A stretch of DNA of 64,000 nucleotides, taken from Aestuariivivens sediminis. GTDB lineage: Bacteria; Bacteroidota; Bacteroidia; Flavobacteriales; Flavobacteriaceae. The position numbers and the translations under genes were made by a program. How positions within the stretch are numbered: position 1 is the stretch's first letter; each line of letters opens with the position of its first letter. This document shows, in pieces, positions 18,919 through 28,608 of the stretch. The notes beneath the pieces are model-generated. The model had not been told where the DNA came from. It saw only the letters and a program-made list of their open reading frames with translations, and searched no databases. Location: positions 186,001 to 250,000 of the forward strand of contig NZ_JAKMCP010000002.1 of assembly GCF_022662105.1 (NCBI RefSeq), in the 5' to 3' direction.

Positions 18919-20619
18919 TTAATTATCCCAAAATATTTTATACGCCGTAGGGTCTTTTTGACTTGGTGCATTACTGTTGTTATTTATTTCATCTGAAGGC
19001 CAATGCAGTGATAATTGAAATGCATTTCCTAAAGTTGTTTGGGCATCATTTAACGGAAATCCATCCCCATTATCCAACTGATATTCGGGAGAGGGACCAT
19101 TTGGATTGGCCAAAACAGGATATCCAGTTCTTCTGTAATCGGTGTAGATATCCACAGGATCTCCAAAAGAAGCTACCCATTTTTGGGTCATTATTATTTC
19201 TAATTTCTTGTCTGCGCCAGCGGCATCAAATTCCGAAATCACATTATCAATAAAATCGGATACTGCTGCAGTTCCCACTAACTTAGGCACGGTTTGGGTG
19301 GTCCCGGAATTTGTGACAACCTCATCCACTTTTGCAAAACTGGCATTCAAGGCTTCCCTGAGCTTTTCACTGGCATCACCAGACATGAGTCCTACTTGAA
19401 TTAGTTCAGCCTGAATGTATAAAAACTCGTAATAGGTGAGTATCCGCTTTGGGGCTACCCCTGTACCATTTGCAGTACTACTTCTGGCAAAGCCCATACC
19501 GTCATCATACCGTCCTCCACAAGGATATATGCCCGGAAAAGTGGCATCGTTTTGTACGGCATGATCCCTGTCGGGGCCAATACTGCCAAACCGGATGGTG
19601 AAAAATCCTGTGGAAGCATCCCAATAATCTGCATTAGGGTCGCCCGTAACGGTATCGCCCTGATCTCTTGGGAATTGATTTGGAGCCAATTGATTTGCCC
19701 AATAATAGGGAATCCTCGGATCCGGATTACCTGTATGAATATTAGGATTCCATCCTTTTAATACTTCATAAAACCACGGACTTATATAATGATCGACCTG
19801 GGCCTGAACATAAGAACTTTGAAATAGCTGGTTCCTTTCATCGGTAGGCGTGATATTAGAAGTATGGGTAAATTGAAAATCATCTGCTGAGGAGGTGTAA
19901 AAATTATCAGCCGCAACCAGGGCGTCCAGATCAGACGGCTCAAACATGGAAGATAGTCGTACCTGATTATACAATTTTAACTTAAGCGTATTGATGAATT
20001 TAACCCATTTAGAGGTGCTCCCGCCGTAAAACAAATCATCCGTCGATGGGAAAACATTTCCTTCTCCACTGCTTATGTTAGATTTGGCTTCATCCAATAA
20101 TGCAAAAACAGCTTGATAAATCGCTTCCTGGCCATCAAATACGGGAGCAATAATGCCGCCCTTTAATTGCGTTGCCTCAGTAAAAGGGACATCGCCCCAC
20201 AGATCGACCGCAACAGACCCTAAATACGCTTTAAGTGCCTGACCAATGCCTAAATACACTTTATCTCCGCTTTCGGTAGCCTGATCAATAAGGGTCTGAA
20301 TATCTGTAAGTACCAAATAAACATTGTTCCAGTCGTTTCTTGTAGACACATTGTCGGCCTGTGCCCCATATTGATCCTGTTCGCTTCGTGACATGAGTTG
20401 ATGTACATATACTGAAAGTAATTCCGCCGTAAAATTATTGGCATCCCCTATTTGACCCACCGTCACTTGAATATTAGGTAATATTAAATTCAGGGCTACC
20501 GTTGTTGGATTGTCTTTGTCTGTGTCTACATCCAGAAATTCATCACATGCTGTTAAGACAAAAACCGTATTCAGCAGTAAGAACCCTATAAAGACCGTTT
20601 TGAATATTATATTTCTCAT
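18919..20619 (-). CDS. SusD/RagB family outer membrane lipoprotein
   Basis: This 566-residue protein is the lipid-anchored partner that sits as a lid on the SusC transporter. It has a signal peptide with the lipobox VLTACDE, then a helical region typical of the SusD-like_2 type (LILPNIQVTVGQIGDANNF, ALLDEAKSNI, KWVKFINTLKLKLYNQVRLS) and a C-terminal EIIMTQKWVASFGDPVDIY segment. It starts 11 bases after the SusC gene ends, so the two are co-transcribed. The transported compound is unknown. Confidence 0.95.
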   Translation of the reverse strand: MRNIIFKTVFIGFLLLNTVFVLTACDEFLDVDTDKDNPTTVALNLILPNIQVTVGQIGDANNFTAELLSVYVHQLMSRSEQDQYGAQADNVSTRNDWNNVYLVLTDIQTLIDQATESGDKVYLGIGQALKAYLGSVAVDLWGDVPFTEATQLKGGIIAPVFDGQEAIYQAVFALLDEAKSNISSGEGNVFPSTDDLFYGGSTSKWVKFINTLKLKLYNQVRLSSMFEPSDLDALVAADNFYTSSADDFQFTHTSNITPTDERNQLFQSSYVQAQVDHYISPWFYEVLKGWNPNIHTGNPDPRIPYYWANQLAPNQFPRDQGDTVTGDPNADYWDASTGFFTIRFGSIGPDRDHAVQNDATFPGIYPCGGRYDDGMGFARSSTANGTGVAPKRILTYYEFLYIQAELIQVGLMSGDASEKLREALNASFAKVDEVVTNSGTTQTVPKLVGTAAVSDFIDNVISEFDAAGADKKLEIIMTQKWVASFGDPVDIYTDYRRTGYPVLANPNGPSPEYQLDNGDGFPLNDAQTTLGNAFQLSLHWPSDEINNNSNAPSQKDPTAYKIFWDN

Positions 20620-20629
20620 AGTTTGTTTT

Positions 20630-23600
20630 TTAAAATGTTACATTAACTTTAAACCCATATCTGGTTGCTGTTGGTGGTGAGGCTATTTCCACCCCTTGCA
20701 ATCTGGATGTGCCATGTGAAGTTACCTCTGGATCAAAATTTGTATATTTTGGAACATTTGGAGCAAAATACCACAAATTGTTGGCTATGGCACTTAAGGA
20801 AATTTTACCAAAAGGTGTCTTTTTCAACCAATCGGTTGGAACCTGATACGATAAGCTTAACTCTCTTAATCTATACACTGTCCCATCATATACACTGGCT
20901 TCATCCACCGCATTTTGACCAAAAGTTCCACTAGGCCCACCCGAAGTAAAATATAACGCATTAATATCTAGTTGGGTCGTATTGGGAATGGGGTTTCCAC
21001 TGCTATCCAGAAGTAAATTCCCCTGTGAATCGCCATAAAATCCAGGTATTATAACGGTTCGTTCCCTATCCTCTGTGTCTTTGGTTACCCCTCTGCCCAA
21101 CATGGACTGGATACTTGTTGAATGAATATCTCCGCCTTCCCTCCAATCAAATTGAGCACTAAGGGTAAGATTTTTATACCTTATTGTATTTATAAAACTC
21201 ATCTTGAAATCTGGATTGGGGTCCCCGATAATTCCATTGGCCGTTGTTCCCAAGGCATCATTGTCGGCAGAATTAAATACATACCCTGTTGCCGGGTCGA
21301 TAATAAAATTACCCTCCGGATCCCTTGCAAACTTGGACCCATAGAACACCCCAAAGGGTTGTCCTGCTATAACATGGGGCACTTGATTACCATTGCCTTC
21401 AAACTGGATTCTATCCAAGCCCTCAACCAGTTCGGTAACCACATTATCATTTTTTGTAAAGGTTGTAAAAAGAGACCAGTTAAAATCTTCAGTTTGAATG
21501 GGGACCACGGTGAGCCCAATTTCCACTCCCTTATTTTCCATTTCTCCAATATTGGTGTTAAAGGATGTAAAACCACTTGAGGAGGGAACCGTTACAGGAG
21601 AAATTAAATCGGTAGTGATTTTCTTGTACAAGCTAAAATCAAGGACCAAACGTCTATTAAAAAACTCTAAATCCGTCCCTATCTCAAACTCTTTAGTAAA
21701 CTCCGGCGTAATTTCCTGGTCTCCCAAGCCCACTCTATTTCCAACTACCGGGATGCTATTAAATGGATTTCCGGTGGCAAAGGTTGTATTTAAAAACTCC
21801 GCCGGAGCTGACCTTCCTGCCTCGGCATAGCCGGCTCTTAATTTAGCAAAGGTTAAAATGTCACTATTCATGTCAAAGGCCTCCGTAACAATTAGGGAAG
21901 TACTGACCGAGGGATAAAAATAGGAGCGATTATCCTTAGGCAAGGTGGACGACCAGTCGTTTCTTCCCGTTGCATTTAAAAATAAAAAGTCTTCATAGGA
22001 CAACCCGATTTCAGCAAAAGTACCAAAGGTTCTCTCCCTGCTACTTCTGTCAAAATTAATAGCTTGGGTAACCGTATTGGTAATAGATCTTATTCCCGGT
22101 GATATAAAAGTGCTTCCGGTAATTGCAAAGTTCTCGGCCGTATTCTGTAAGACATTGGCCCCAACAACTCCTGTCAAACCAATGGTTTTAGTTAAATCAT
22201 AATCAAAATTGACCAAAAAGGTTGATTCAATATCTTCATTGGTGAAATCTATATTTATTATCGAACCGCCATCGGCCAAAGATGCTCTGGATTGGGGATC
22301 CCTTATTTGCCTCCTGTTCAATATATATTTATTGAACCCGATTCTAAATGATGTGGATATGTTATCATTAATTGGAAAACTCAGGTTTATATTACCTACC
22401 GTTCTATTGGTTTTAGTCACTATCTGATCATGTTCCCATGACCAAAGTGGGTGATCCCAGCCATTATTTGGAGTTACTGAGGCTCCATTGGCATCTTCAT
22501 AGGGTAAACTTAAATCCCAGGATCTCCCCAACCATAAGGCTCTGGCAAAGGATGATGCAGAGCCTCCAAACTGGTTCTCGCCATAAAATCCGCCTGTTTG
22601 ATCCGTATTTGAAAAACTCAGCGATGCACCAATGGTTATACCATTTTGCAATTTAAAATTGCCCCCAGAAGAAAGCGATGTTCTATCGTAGGTATTAAAT
22701 GGGATATACCCTTCTTGCTGCAAATCGGAAACCGTTACACTAAAACTTCCATTCTCTCCACCAAAAGCCAGATTAACAGAGTTATCCAAAACCACCCCGG
22801 TCTTGAACAAATTTTTGACATTATCGGGTTGCGGCTCCCAAGGAACGGTTGGTCCAAACAAATCGGGAAAAGCATTAAGTAAATTTGGCCAGGTAGGTAT
22901 AGTTTCCAAAGCATCGAATCTTGGACCCCATGAGCCATTAGCATTAACATAATTAAAGTTTGTTCCGGGCCCATAGGTGTTTTGGTAAACCGGCAAATTC
23001 GCAATCGTTTCAAAATAAGTTCCACTGCTTAGGTTTACGCTTAATTTTTTATTGGTGCTTGCAGCAGCCGAACCTGATTTGGTGGTAATTACAATCACCC
23101 CATTAGCGGCTCTAGATCCATATAATGCTGATGCAGCAACACTTTTCAATACGTTTACTGAAGCAATGTCGTTAGGGTCTAAGCTGGACAGGCCGGTTTC
23201 ATAGCTTCCCCCGCCCAGAGTTTGATTTGAAAAATTTAAAATAGTATTATCGCCTGCCTGAGTATTATCGTAAGCAATACCATCAACAATTATTAGCGGT
23301 TGTGTGGACGATCCAATGGTTGTCTGTCCCCGAATATTAATTAGGTTGGCAGCGCCAGCAACCCCTGTTGAAAAGTTTACATTAACTCCGGCCACTTTTC
23401 CGGACAAGGATCGTATTAAATCCGGCTCTGAATTTTCGGTAATTTCATCGGAACTCACTTTACTCACGGCATACCCTAACTTTTTGGGGTTTCTTTTAAT
23501 ACCAAAAGCAGTAACAACCACCTCCTCCAAAACAGCGGTATCTTCCTGCATGCTAATATTAATGGTGTTTGATGCTCCAACGGTCAATTCGGCAGTGACA

Positions 23601-23833
23601 TAACCAACAAAACTAACCACAAGAACATCGCCTTGATTAGCTCTAATTGTATAATTCCCATCAAAATCAGTCGAAGTTCCCGAAGAAGTCCCTTTAATTA
23701 AGACTGTCGCTCCAGGAAGGGGTAGTCCTGAATTATCAGATACTGAACCTGAAATGGTCCTGCTTTGTGCAAAAATAAATTGCACCGCTAACATTAGGAA
23801 AAACGTTAGCACTCCTCTAAGATTTGTTTTCAT
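20630..23833 (-). CDS. SusC/RagA family TonB-dependent outer membrane receptor
   Basis: This 1067-residue protein is the transporter barrel of the locus. In order it has a signal peptide (ending FAQ), a carboxypeptidase-D regulatory-like domain at about 25-100 (SVSDNSGLPLPGATV), a TonB box-like segment and plug (LIRSLSGKVAGVNV, INIRGQTTIG, PLIIVDGIAYDN, YGSRAANGVIVITTKSG) and a long beta barrel ending in aromatic KVNVTF. With SusD it should import a nutrient through the outer membrane using TonB energy. A 500-base spacer separates it from the divergent two-component genes. Confidence 0.97.
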   Translation of the reverse strand: MKTNLRGVLTFFLMLAVQFIFAQSRTISGSVSDNSGLPLPGATVLIKGTSSGTSTDFDGNYTIRANQGDVLVVSFVGYVTAELTVGASNTINISMQEDTAVLEEVVVTAFGIKRNPKKLGYAVSKVSSDEITENSEPDLIRSLSGKVAGVNVNFSTGVAGAANLINIRGQTTIGSSTQPLIIVDGIAYDNTQAGDNTILNFSNQTLGGGSYETGLSSLDPNDIASVNVLKSVAASALYGSRAANGVIVITTKSGSAAASTNKKLSVNLSSGTYFETIANLPVYQNTYGPGTNFNYVNANGSWGPRFDALETIPTWPNLLNAFPDLFGPTVPWEPQPDNVKNLFKTGVVLDNSVNLAFGGENGSFSVTVSDLQQEGYIPFNTYDRTSLSSGGNFKLQNGITIGASLSFSNTDQTGGFYGENQFGGSASSFARALWLGRSWDLSLPYEDANGASVTPNNGWDHPLWSWEHDQIVTKTNRTVGNINLSFPINDNISTSFRIGFNKYILNRRQIRDPQSRASLADGGSIINIDFTNEDIESTFLVNFDYDLTKTIGLTGVVGANVLQNTAENFAITGSTFISPGIRSITNTVTQAINFDRSSRERTFGTFAEIGLSYEDFLFLNATGRNDWSSTLPKDNRSYFYPSVSTSLIVTEAFDMNSDILTFAKLRAGYAEAGRSAPAEFLNTTFATGNPFNSIPVVGNRVGLGDQEITPEFTKEFEIGTDLEFFNRRLVLDFSLYKKITTDLISPVTVPSSSGFTSFNTNIGEMENKGVEIGLTVVPIQTEDFNWSLFTTFTKNDNVVTELVEGLDRIQFEGNGNQVPHVIAGQPFGVFYGSKFARDPEGNFIIDPATGYVFNSADNDALGTTANGIIGDPNPDFKMSFINTIRYKNLTLSAQFDWREGGDIHSTSIQSMLGRGVTKDTEDRERTVIIPGFYGDSQGNLLLDSSGNPIPNTTQLDINALYFTSGGPSGTFGQNAVDEASVYDGTVYRLRELSLSYQVPTDWLKKTPFGKISLSAIANNLWYFAPNVPKYTNFDPEVTSHGTSRLQGVEIASPPTATRYGFKVNVTF

Positions 23834-24337
23834 ACTATTTATTATTTGAGTTAGTCTAAGCAGATTGTAAAAAAGGCAGGCAGTAAAGATTTTTTCAAAG
23901 GACTAATTCAAAAAAATACTGTAGATAAAAACCAAAGTTTAGCGAAACCTTAGCCTAATATGTAAAGCTCTTAACCGCCTTACCCTTTACAATTGCATTA
24001 GTAAAAGAACTAGTTTAATTGAATGCTTAACAGTAATATGATTTGAGTAATCCATAAAATGTGGCAGGATAATACTTTTATGATGTAACGCATCTTAGGG
24101 TTACTAACGCTTAAAATTTAATACGTAAATTCTGAATACAATTTCATAAAAAATTATATATCAGTGCTTTAACTATTTTAAAAATTAAATTTAGTTTAGG
24201 ATGTTAAATTGTTTTTAATTGATGTGAACATGTCTTATTTTGAAGTTTTGTATGAATAACATGATTTGAAAAAGCTAAATATTGATGTGAACACCCTTTT
24301 TCATCCCATATTAAGTCGTTTTTTTATACTAGTTTAG
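23834..24337. other. Intergenic region between susC and the two-component genes
   Basis: This 504-base AT-rich spacer between divergent units has no gene. It should hold the promoters of both. The only clear structure is a 13-bp direct repeat listed separately. Confidence 0.7.
24218..24293 (+). promoter_or_regulatory. Pair of 13-bp direct repeats upstream of the LytTR regulator
   Basis: ATTGATGTGAACA occurs exactly at 24218-24230 and again at 24281-24293. The start-to-start distance is 63 bases, six turns of DNA, so a dimeric protein could bind both on one face. The second copy lies 45-66 bases before the regulator's possible starts. The pattern does not match the known LytTR consensus closely, so the binder is unknown. 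Confidence 0.4.
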
Positions 24338-24358
24338 ATGTTCAAACCACTTTCCACA

Positions 24359-25141
24359 ATGACCAGCACGATTAAAGCAATAATAATTGATGATGAATTC
24401 CTAGCGAGAAAACGGGTTTTAAATTTGCTTAATGAGGTTAAGGACATTGAAGTGATTGATGAATGCAGTTCCGGGAAGGAAGCTATTAACAAAATAAATA
24501 CGGTTAAACCGGATTTAATATTCTTAGATATCAAAATAACCGATATGACGGGGTTTGATATTCTTAAGGAAATTGATCAAACCAATATGCCCTTGGTCAT
24601 ATTTATAACCGCCTTTGATGAATTTGCTTTAAAAGCTTTCGATTTCTTTGCCTTCGACTATCTTTTAAAACCCTTCAAGGATGAACGTTTTATGCAATCT
24701 ACCAATAGGGTAATTGAACTATTACGATCTAACAAACCTCAAGAAATTGATAAAAAAATTAGCAACCTTCTTAAATACATTGAAAATCCCAATCAGGAAT
24801 TTTTAGAGGCTAAACAAACCAAGTTGGCCATTAAGGCCAATGGTAAAATTTCATTTATCAATAAGGATGAAATAAAATACATTCTGGCTTCGGGTTATTA
24901 TGCTGAAATTTTTACCGATCAGAAAAAGTATGTTTTACGCGAATCCTTAAATTCGATGCTTAACCAACTCAAGTCTTTTAAATTTCAAAGGATCCACAGA
25001 TCTACCATTATCAATACCACATTTATCAAAGAGGTATTGTATTCCAATTACGGTGAAATTGATGTGAAAATACAGGACGAAAAATTATTTAGAATTAGTA
25101 AGAGTTACAAAAAGGCGTTTCAAAAAAAGATGGGGATTTAA
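24359..25141 (+). CDS. LytTR-family response regulator
   Basis: This is a DNA-binding response regulator. Counting from the ATG at 24359, the receiver domain occupies residues 1-120, with the acidic pair D11-D12, phospho-acceptor D57 in PDLIFLDIKI, and the LLKPF Lys. A LytTR DNA-binding domain fills about 160-260, with RIHRSTIINTTFIKEV. An in-frame ATG at 24338 would add seven residues; I prefer 24359 because it puts the receiver start at the usual distance. The kinase gene follows after 11 bases. The pair diverges from the SusCD genes and may control them, which is inference. Confidence 0.93.
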   Translation: MTSTIKAIIIDDEFLARKRVLNLLNEVKDIEVIDECSSGKEAINKINTVKPDLIFLDIKITDMTGFDILKEIDQTNMPLVIFITAFDEFALKAFDFFAFDYLLKPFKDERFMQSTNRVIELLRSNKPQEIDKKISNLLKYIENPNQEFLEAKQTKLAIKANGKISFINKDEIKYILASGYYAEIFTDQKKYVLRESLNSMLNQLKSFKFQRIHRSTIINTTFIKEVLYSNYGEIDVKIQDEKLFRISKSYKKAFQKKMGI

Positions 25142-25152
25142 AGTATTAAAAA

Positions 25153-26265
25153 ATGAAAGGTTTAAAAAAATATGTCGATCTGAAGTTAATTGGAATTCTT
25201 TCCCTTGCCTATTCTGTTTTTGTAATAATCTACGTTAGCAAAAATGTTTATTTAAGAATCCATTACGAAAGAGAGACCGATTGGGGTAATTTTATTTTTA
25301 TAAATGTTTTGGATTGGTTCATAATTTCAATTTTCATGATTTTTATAGCCATTTCAACCAAATATTTAATCGATAAAAAAACCAAATTCCCGTACATTAT
25401 TATGTTCCACTTGTTTTTTTCTTTCTTTATCGGGGCCTTTGCTATAGGTGTTTCATGGGGAATAGAACTTTTGGGCAACCCTGAAATAGAGATAAAAAAT
25501 GAATTAAATGGTGCAATAACTGCATTTATAAGACTTATTGATTTGCATTTTTTAATTTATCTTTCATTAGTGACCATCATATATATGTATTATTACTTTA
25601 AGAAGACTCAAGAAAGTAAATTGCAAACCATTCAATTACAAGAACAACTATCGAAATCACATTTAAAATTCTTACAATCCCAAATGCATCCCCATTTTTT
25701 ATTCAATACTATAAATGGCATTTATTCCTTATTGGATATCAATCTGGAAAAATCTAAAGCTATGCTGGTTGATTTAAGTGATCTGTTGCGAAATGTATTG
25801 GAAAAAAAAGATCAAAACTTAATTGAACTACAGGACGAAATAAACATATTAAAAAAATATATACACATTAAAAAGACCCGTTTTTCTGATCAGTTGACTT
25901 TCAACTTAGATATTGAAGAAGGCCTGGAAAATGCATTAGTCCCGAATATGATCCTGCAGCCCATAATCGAGAACTCGACTAAACATGGTTATAGTGATAA
26001 ACATAAGTCCATAACTGTTTCAATCTCCATTAGAAAAGAAAAGGACCGAATGAGCATTAAGGTTGAAAATACAGGGAAGCAAATAGACCAACCCCTTTCC
26101 TCCTTATTAAAAAAAGGCAATGGTCTAAGTAACATTAACGAAAGACTTAAAACATTGTACAACACAGATTTTGAATTAAAAATATATAACCATTCCAATA
26201 AGGTCATGACAGAAATTAACTTCCCACTCCAATTATCAATTTCTGAAATCACCGAAACGTTCTGA
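25153..26265 (+). CDS. LytS/YehU-type sensor histidine kinase
   Basis: This 370-residue inner-membrane kinase is the partner of the preceding regulator. Four membrane helices lie at about 12-30, 50-70, 80-103 and 130-149, with no large periplasmic domain. A short coiled coil leads to the His_kinase domain, whose phospho-acceptor is H181 in MHPHFLFNTINGI. The ATP-binding domain has LQPIIENSTKHGY (N box) and KKGNGLSNINERL (G box). The signal it senses is unknown. Confidence 0.93.
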   Translation: MKGLKKYVDLKLIGILSLAYSVFVIIYVSKNVYLRIHYERETDWGNFIFINVLDWFIISIFMIFIAISTKYLIDKKTKFPYIIMFHLFFSFFIGAFAIGVSWGIELLGNPEIEIKNELNGAITAFIRLIDLHFLIYLSLVTIIYMYYYFKKTQESKLQTIQLQEQLSKSHLKFLQSQMHPHFLFNTINGIYSLLDINLEKSKAMLVDLSDLLRNVLEKKDQNLIELQDEINILKKYIHIKKTRFSDQLTFNLDIEEGLENALVPNMILQPIIENSTKHGYSDKHKSITVSISIRKEKDRMSIKVENTGKQIDQPLSSLLKKGNGLSNINERLKTLYNTDFELKIYNHSNKVMTEINFPLQLSISEITETF

Positions 26266-26282
26266 AGGGTGTCCCCTATAAA

Positions 26283-26311
26283 ACAGGGGTTACTCATTGA
26301 GCAACCCCTGT
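26283..26311. terminator. Terminator between the histidine kinase and galE
   Basis: ACAGGGGTT and AACCCCTGT pair perfectly, and CTC/GAG extend the stem after one mismatch. On the minus strand it is followed by TTTTAT, so it mainly serves galE; it can also stop the convergent kinase transcript. Confidence 0.8.
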
Positions 26312-26334
26312 GAATTATTGGATTAACTATAAGT

Positions 26335-27354
26335 CTAACCTCTAATTTTCTGTTCCCACTTCCATGCCGATAACATGGCATCATCCAGAGTCAACTTGGT
26401 TTTCCACCCTAGTTCGTCGTTGGCCTTTTTGGTATCGGCATAGGCCGATATAATATCGCCCTCTCGTCTACCCACAATTTTATAATTTAACTTTTTACCC
26501 GAAACGCGCTCGAAAGCTTCCACGACTTCCAGTACAGAACTGCCCTTACCTGTTCCAAGATTAAAGGTTTCATAATTCTCCTTATTCTTATTGTTTAACA
26601 AGCGTTTAAGTGCTACAACGTGGGCCTTTGCCAAATCTACAACATGAATATAGTCCCTTATACAGGTGCCATCAGGTGTTGGGTAATCGTCGCCAAATAC
26701 CGACAATTCTTCGCGTAGTCCAATAGCTGTTTGTGTAATAAAAGGCACCAGATTTTGAGGGACCCCAATAGGCAATTCCCCAATTTTGCCAGACGCATGA
26801 GCCCCAACAGGATTGAAATAACGTAGTGCTATAGCCTTGAGGTTTGGTACCACTTTACAAGTATCCCTGATAATTTCCTCGCCAATTTGTTTGGTGTTTC
26901 CATATGGTGATTCTGCCTGTTTCACGGGAGCATTTTCGGTGATTGGCAATTCGTCTGCCTGACCATATACCGTACAAGAAGAGCTAAAAATAAACGAGGC
27001 TGTAGGTAGTTTTTTCAATTCTTTCAGTAGGTAAACCAAGGTGCCTATGTTATTTTCATAATATAATAAAGGTTTCACAACGCTTTCACCCACGGCTTTA
27101 CTCGCTGCAAAATGGATAACGCCTTTAATATCGTTATGTCGTTGAAAAAAGTGTTCTACATCTACCTTTTCTTTTAAATCTATTTTTTCAAAAAGCGGTT
27201 TTTTCCCTGTTATTGCTGTTATACCATCCAATACAGTTATTGAAGAGTTCGATAAATCGTCAATAATAACCACTTCATATCCTTCATTTTGTAATTCTAC
27301 AACGGTATGGGAACCTATGAATCCTAATCCGCCGGTGACTAATATTTTATCCAT
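26335..27354 (-). CDS. galE: UDP-glucose 4-epimerase
   Basis: This enzyme interconverts UDP-glucose and UDP-galactose for envelope sugars and galactose use. It has 339 residues of the extended short-chain dehydrogenase fold: NAD-binding GGLGFIGSHT, catalytic SSSCTVYG and YGNTK (Tyr and Lys), and RYFNPVGAHASG. Its start overlaps the end of the aminotransferase gene by 8 bases, so the two are co-translated. Confidence 0.96.
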   Translation of the reverse strand: MDKILVTGGLGFIGSHTVVELQNEGYEVVIIDDLSNSSITVLDGITAITGKKPLFEKIDLKEKVDVEHFFQRHNDIKGVIHFAASKAVGESVVKPLLYYENNIGTLVYLLKELKKLPTASFIFSSSCTVYGQADELPITENAPVKQAESPYGNTKQIGEEIIRDTCKVVPNLKAIALRYFNPVGAHASGKIGELPIGVPQNLVPFITQTAIGLREELSVFGDDYPTPDGTCIRDYIHVVDLAKAHVVALKRLLNNKNKENYETFNLGTGKGSSVLEVVEAFERVSGKKLNYKIVGRREGDIISAYADTKKANDELGWKTKLTLDDAMLSAWKWEQKIRG

Positions 27355-28501
27355 TTATAAATGTTATGATCGTTGATGTAATATGTTCTATTTGTTCGTC
27401 ATCCAATTCGGTATGCATCGGTAAAGAAATAACTTCTTTTGTTAATTGATTCGTTACTGAAAAATCAGCTTCATTATAGCGTTCATCGGCATAAGCCTTC
27501 TGTTTATGCAGGGGTATTGGATAATACACACCACAGGGAATATTGTTTTCATTTAAATGCCTGGCCAAGGCGTCTCTGTCCACGCCCTTCAGCCTCAGCG
27601 TATATTGATGAAATACATGACAATCACAGGTCTCGCATAGAGTTTCACATCCATTCGAAACTTTTGGGGTAATTATTTGATTGATCTCCTTGAACGCTTC
27701 ATTATATTTTATCGCTGCTGCTTGTCTCGCCTTGTTGTAACTATTTAAATGTGGTAATTTGGCATCTAAAACCGCAGCTTGAATACTATCCAGCCTCGAA
27801 TTTACACCCACCACATCATGATGGTAACGTTCATACATGCCATGGTTTACGATACCCCTTATGGTATGCGCTAAGTCATCATCATTGGTGAAAATGGCAC
27901 CACCGTCACCGTAACAGCCCAGGTTTTTAGATGGGAAAAACGAGGTTGCCCCTACATGCCCTATGGTTCCGGCCTTGACTTTTTTACCATTTTTATAGGT
28001 GTAATTGGCTCCAATAGCCTGGGCATTATCTTCTATCACGTATAAATCATGTTCTTGTGCTAATGCCATAACAGCTTCCATATTCGCACATTGCCCAAAT
28101 AAATGGACGGGTACAATGGCCTTAGTTTTTGGAGTGATGGCTTTTTTAATAGCTTCTATATTGATATTGAAATCGTCTTCATTAACATCGACCAATACAG
28201 GTGTTAACTGTAGTAAAGCAATAACCTCTACGGTAGCCGCAAAAGTGAAATCAGCCGTAATCACCTCATCACCAGGTCCTAAACCCAATCCCATCATGGC
28301 TATTTGAAGGGCATCTGTACCATTAGCACAGGGTATGACATGTTTAACTCCCAAATAACGCTCTAAATGCTGTTGAAAATCATGCACTTTTGGACCATTT
28401 ATAAATGCCGTATTGTCAATAATTTCCTGTATTGCCGGATTAACCGTTTCCCTAATTCTAGAATATTGACCCTTAAGGTCTACCATTTGGATTTTTCTCA
28501 T
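27347..28501 (-). CDS. DegT/DnrJ/EryC1-family sugar aminotransferase
   Basis: This PLP-dependent enzyme should aminate a nucleotide-linked keto sugar for surface polysaccharide. The PLP Lys is in SFFPSKNLGCYGDGGA, and PCANGTDALQIAMM and EDNAQAIGA are family motifs. A CETLCETCDCHVFHQY segment carries several cysteines. I place the start at the ATG at 28501 (MRKIQMVDLKGQY), which aligns with the family; the open frame extends 18 codons further without family resemblance. It overlaps galE and diverges from waaA. Confidence 0.92.
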   Translation of the reverse strand: MRKIQMVDLKGQYSRIRETVNPAIQEIIDNTAFINGPKVHDFQQHLERYLGVKHVIPCANGTDALQIAMMGLGLGPGDEVITADFTFAATVEVIALLQLTPVLVDVNEDDFNINIEAIKKAITPKTKAIVPVHLFGQCANMEAVMALAQEHDLYVIEDNAQAIGANYTYKNGKKVKAGTIGHVGATSFFPSKNLGCYGDGGAIFTNDDDLAHTIRGIVNHGMYERYHHDVVGVNSRLDSIQAAVLDAKLPHLNSYNKARQAAAIKYNEAFKEINQIITPKVSNGCETLCETCDCHVFHQYTLRLKGVDRDALARHLNENNIPCGVYYPIPLHKQKAYADERYNEADFSVTNQLTKEVISLPMHTELDDEQIEHITSTIITFING

Positions 28502-28608
28502 TGTTCTGTTATCTGATAAAAATGCTTTCTGTTTACAAATTGCATGCATTTCCAAGCGTTCAAAAATACAAAATTCATGTAGCTTATCTATAGTTTTCTA
28601 TCAAAGAA

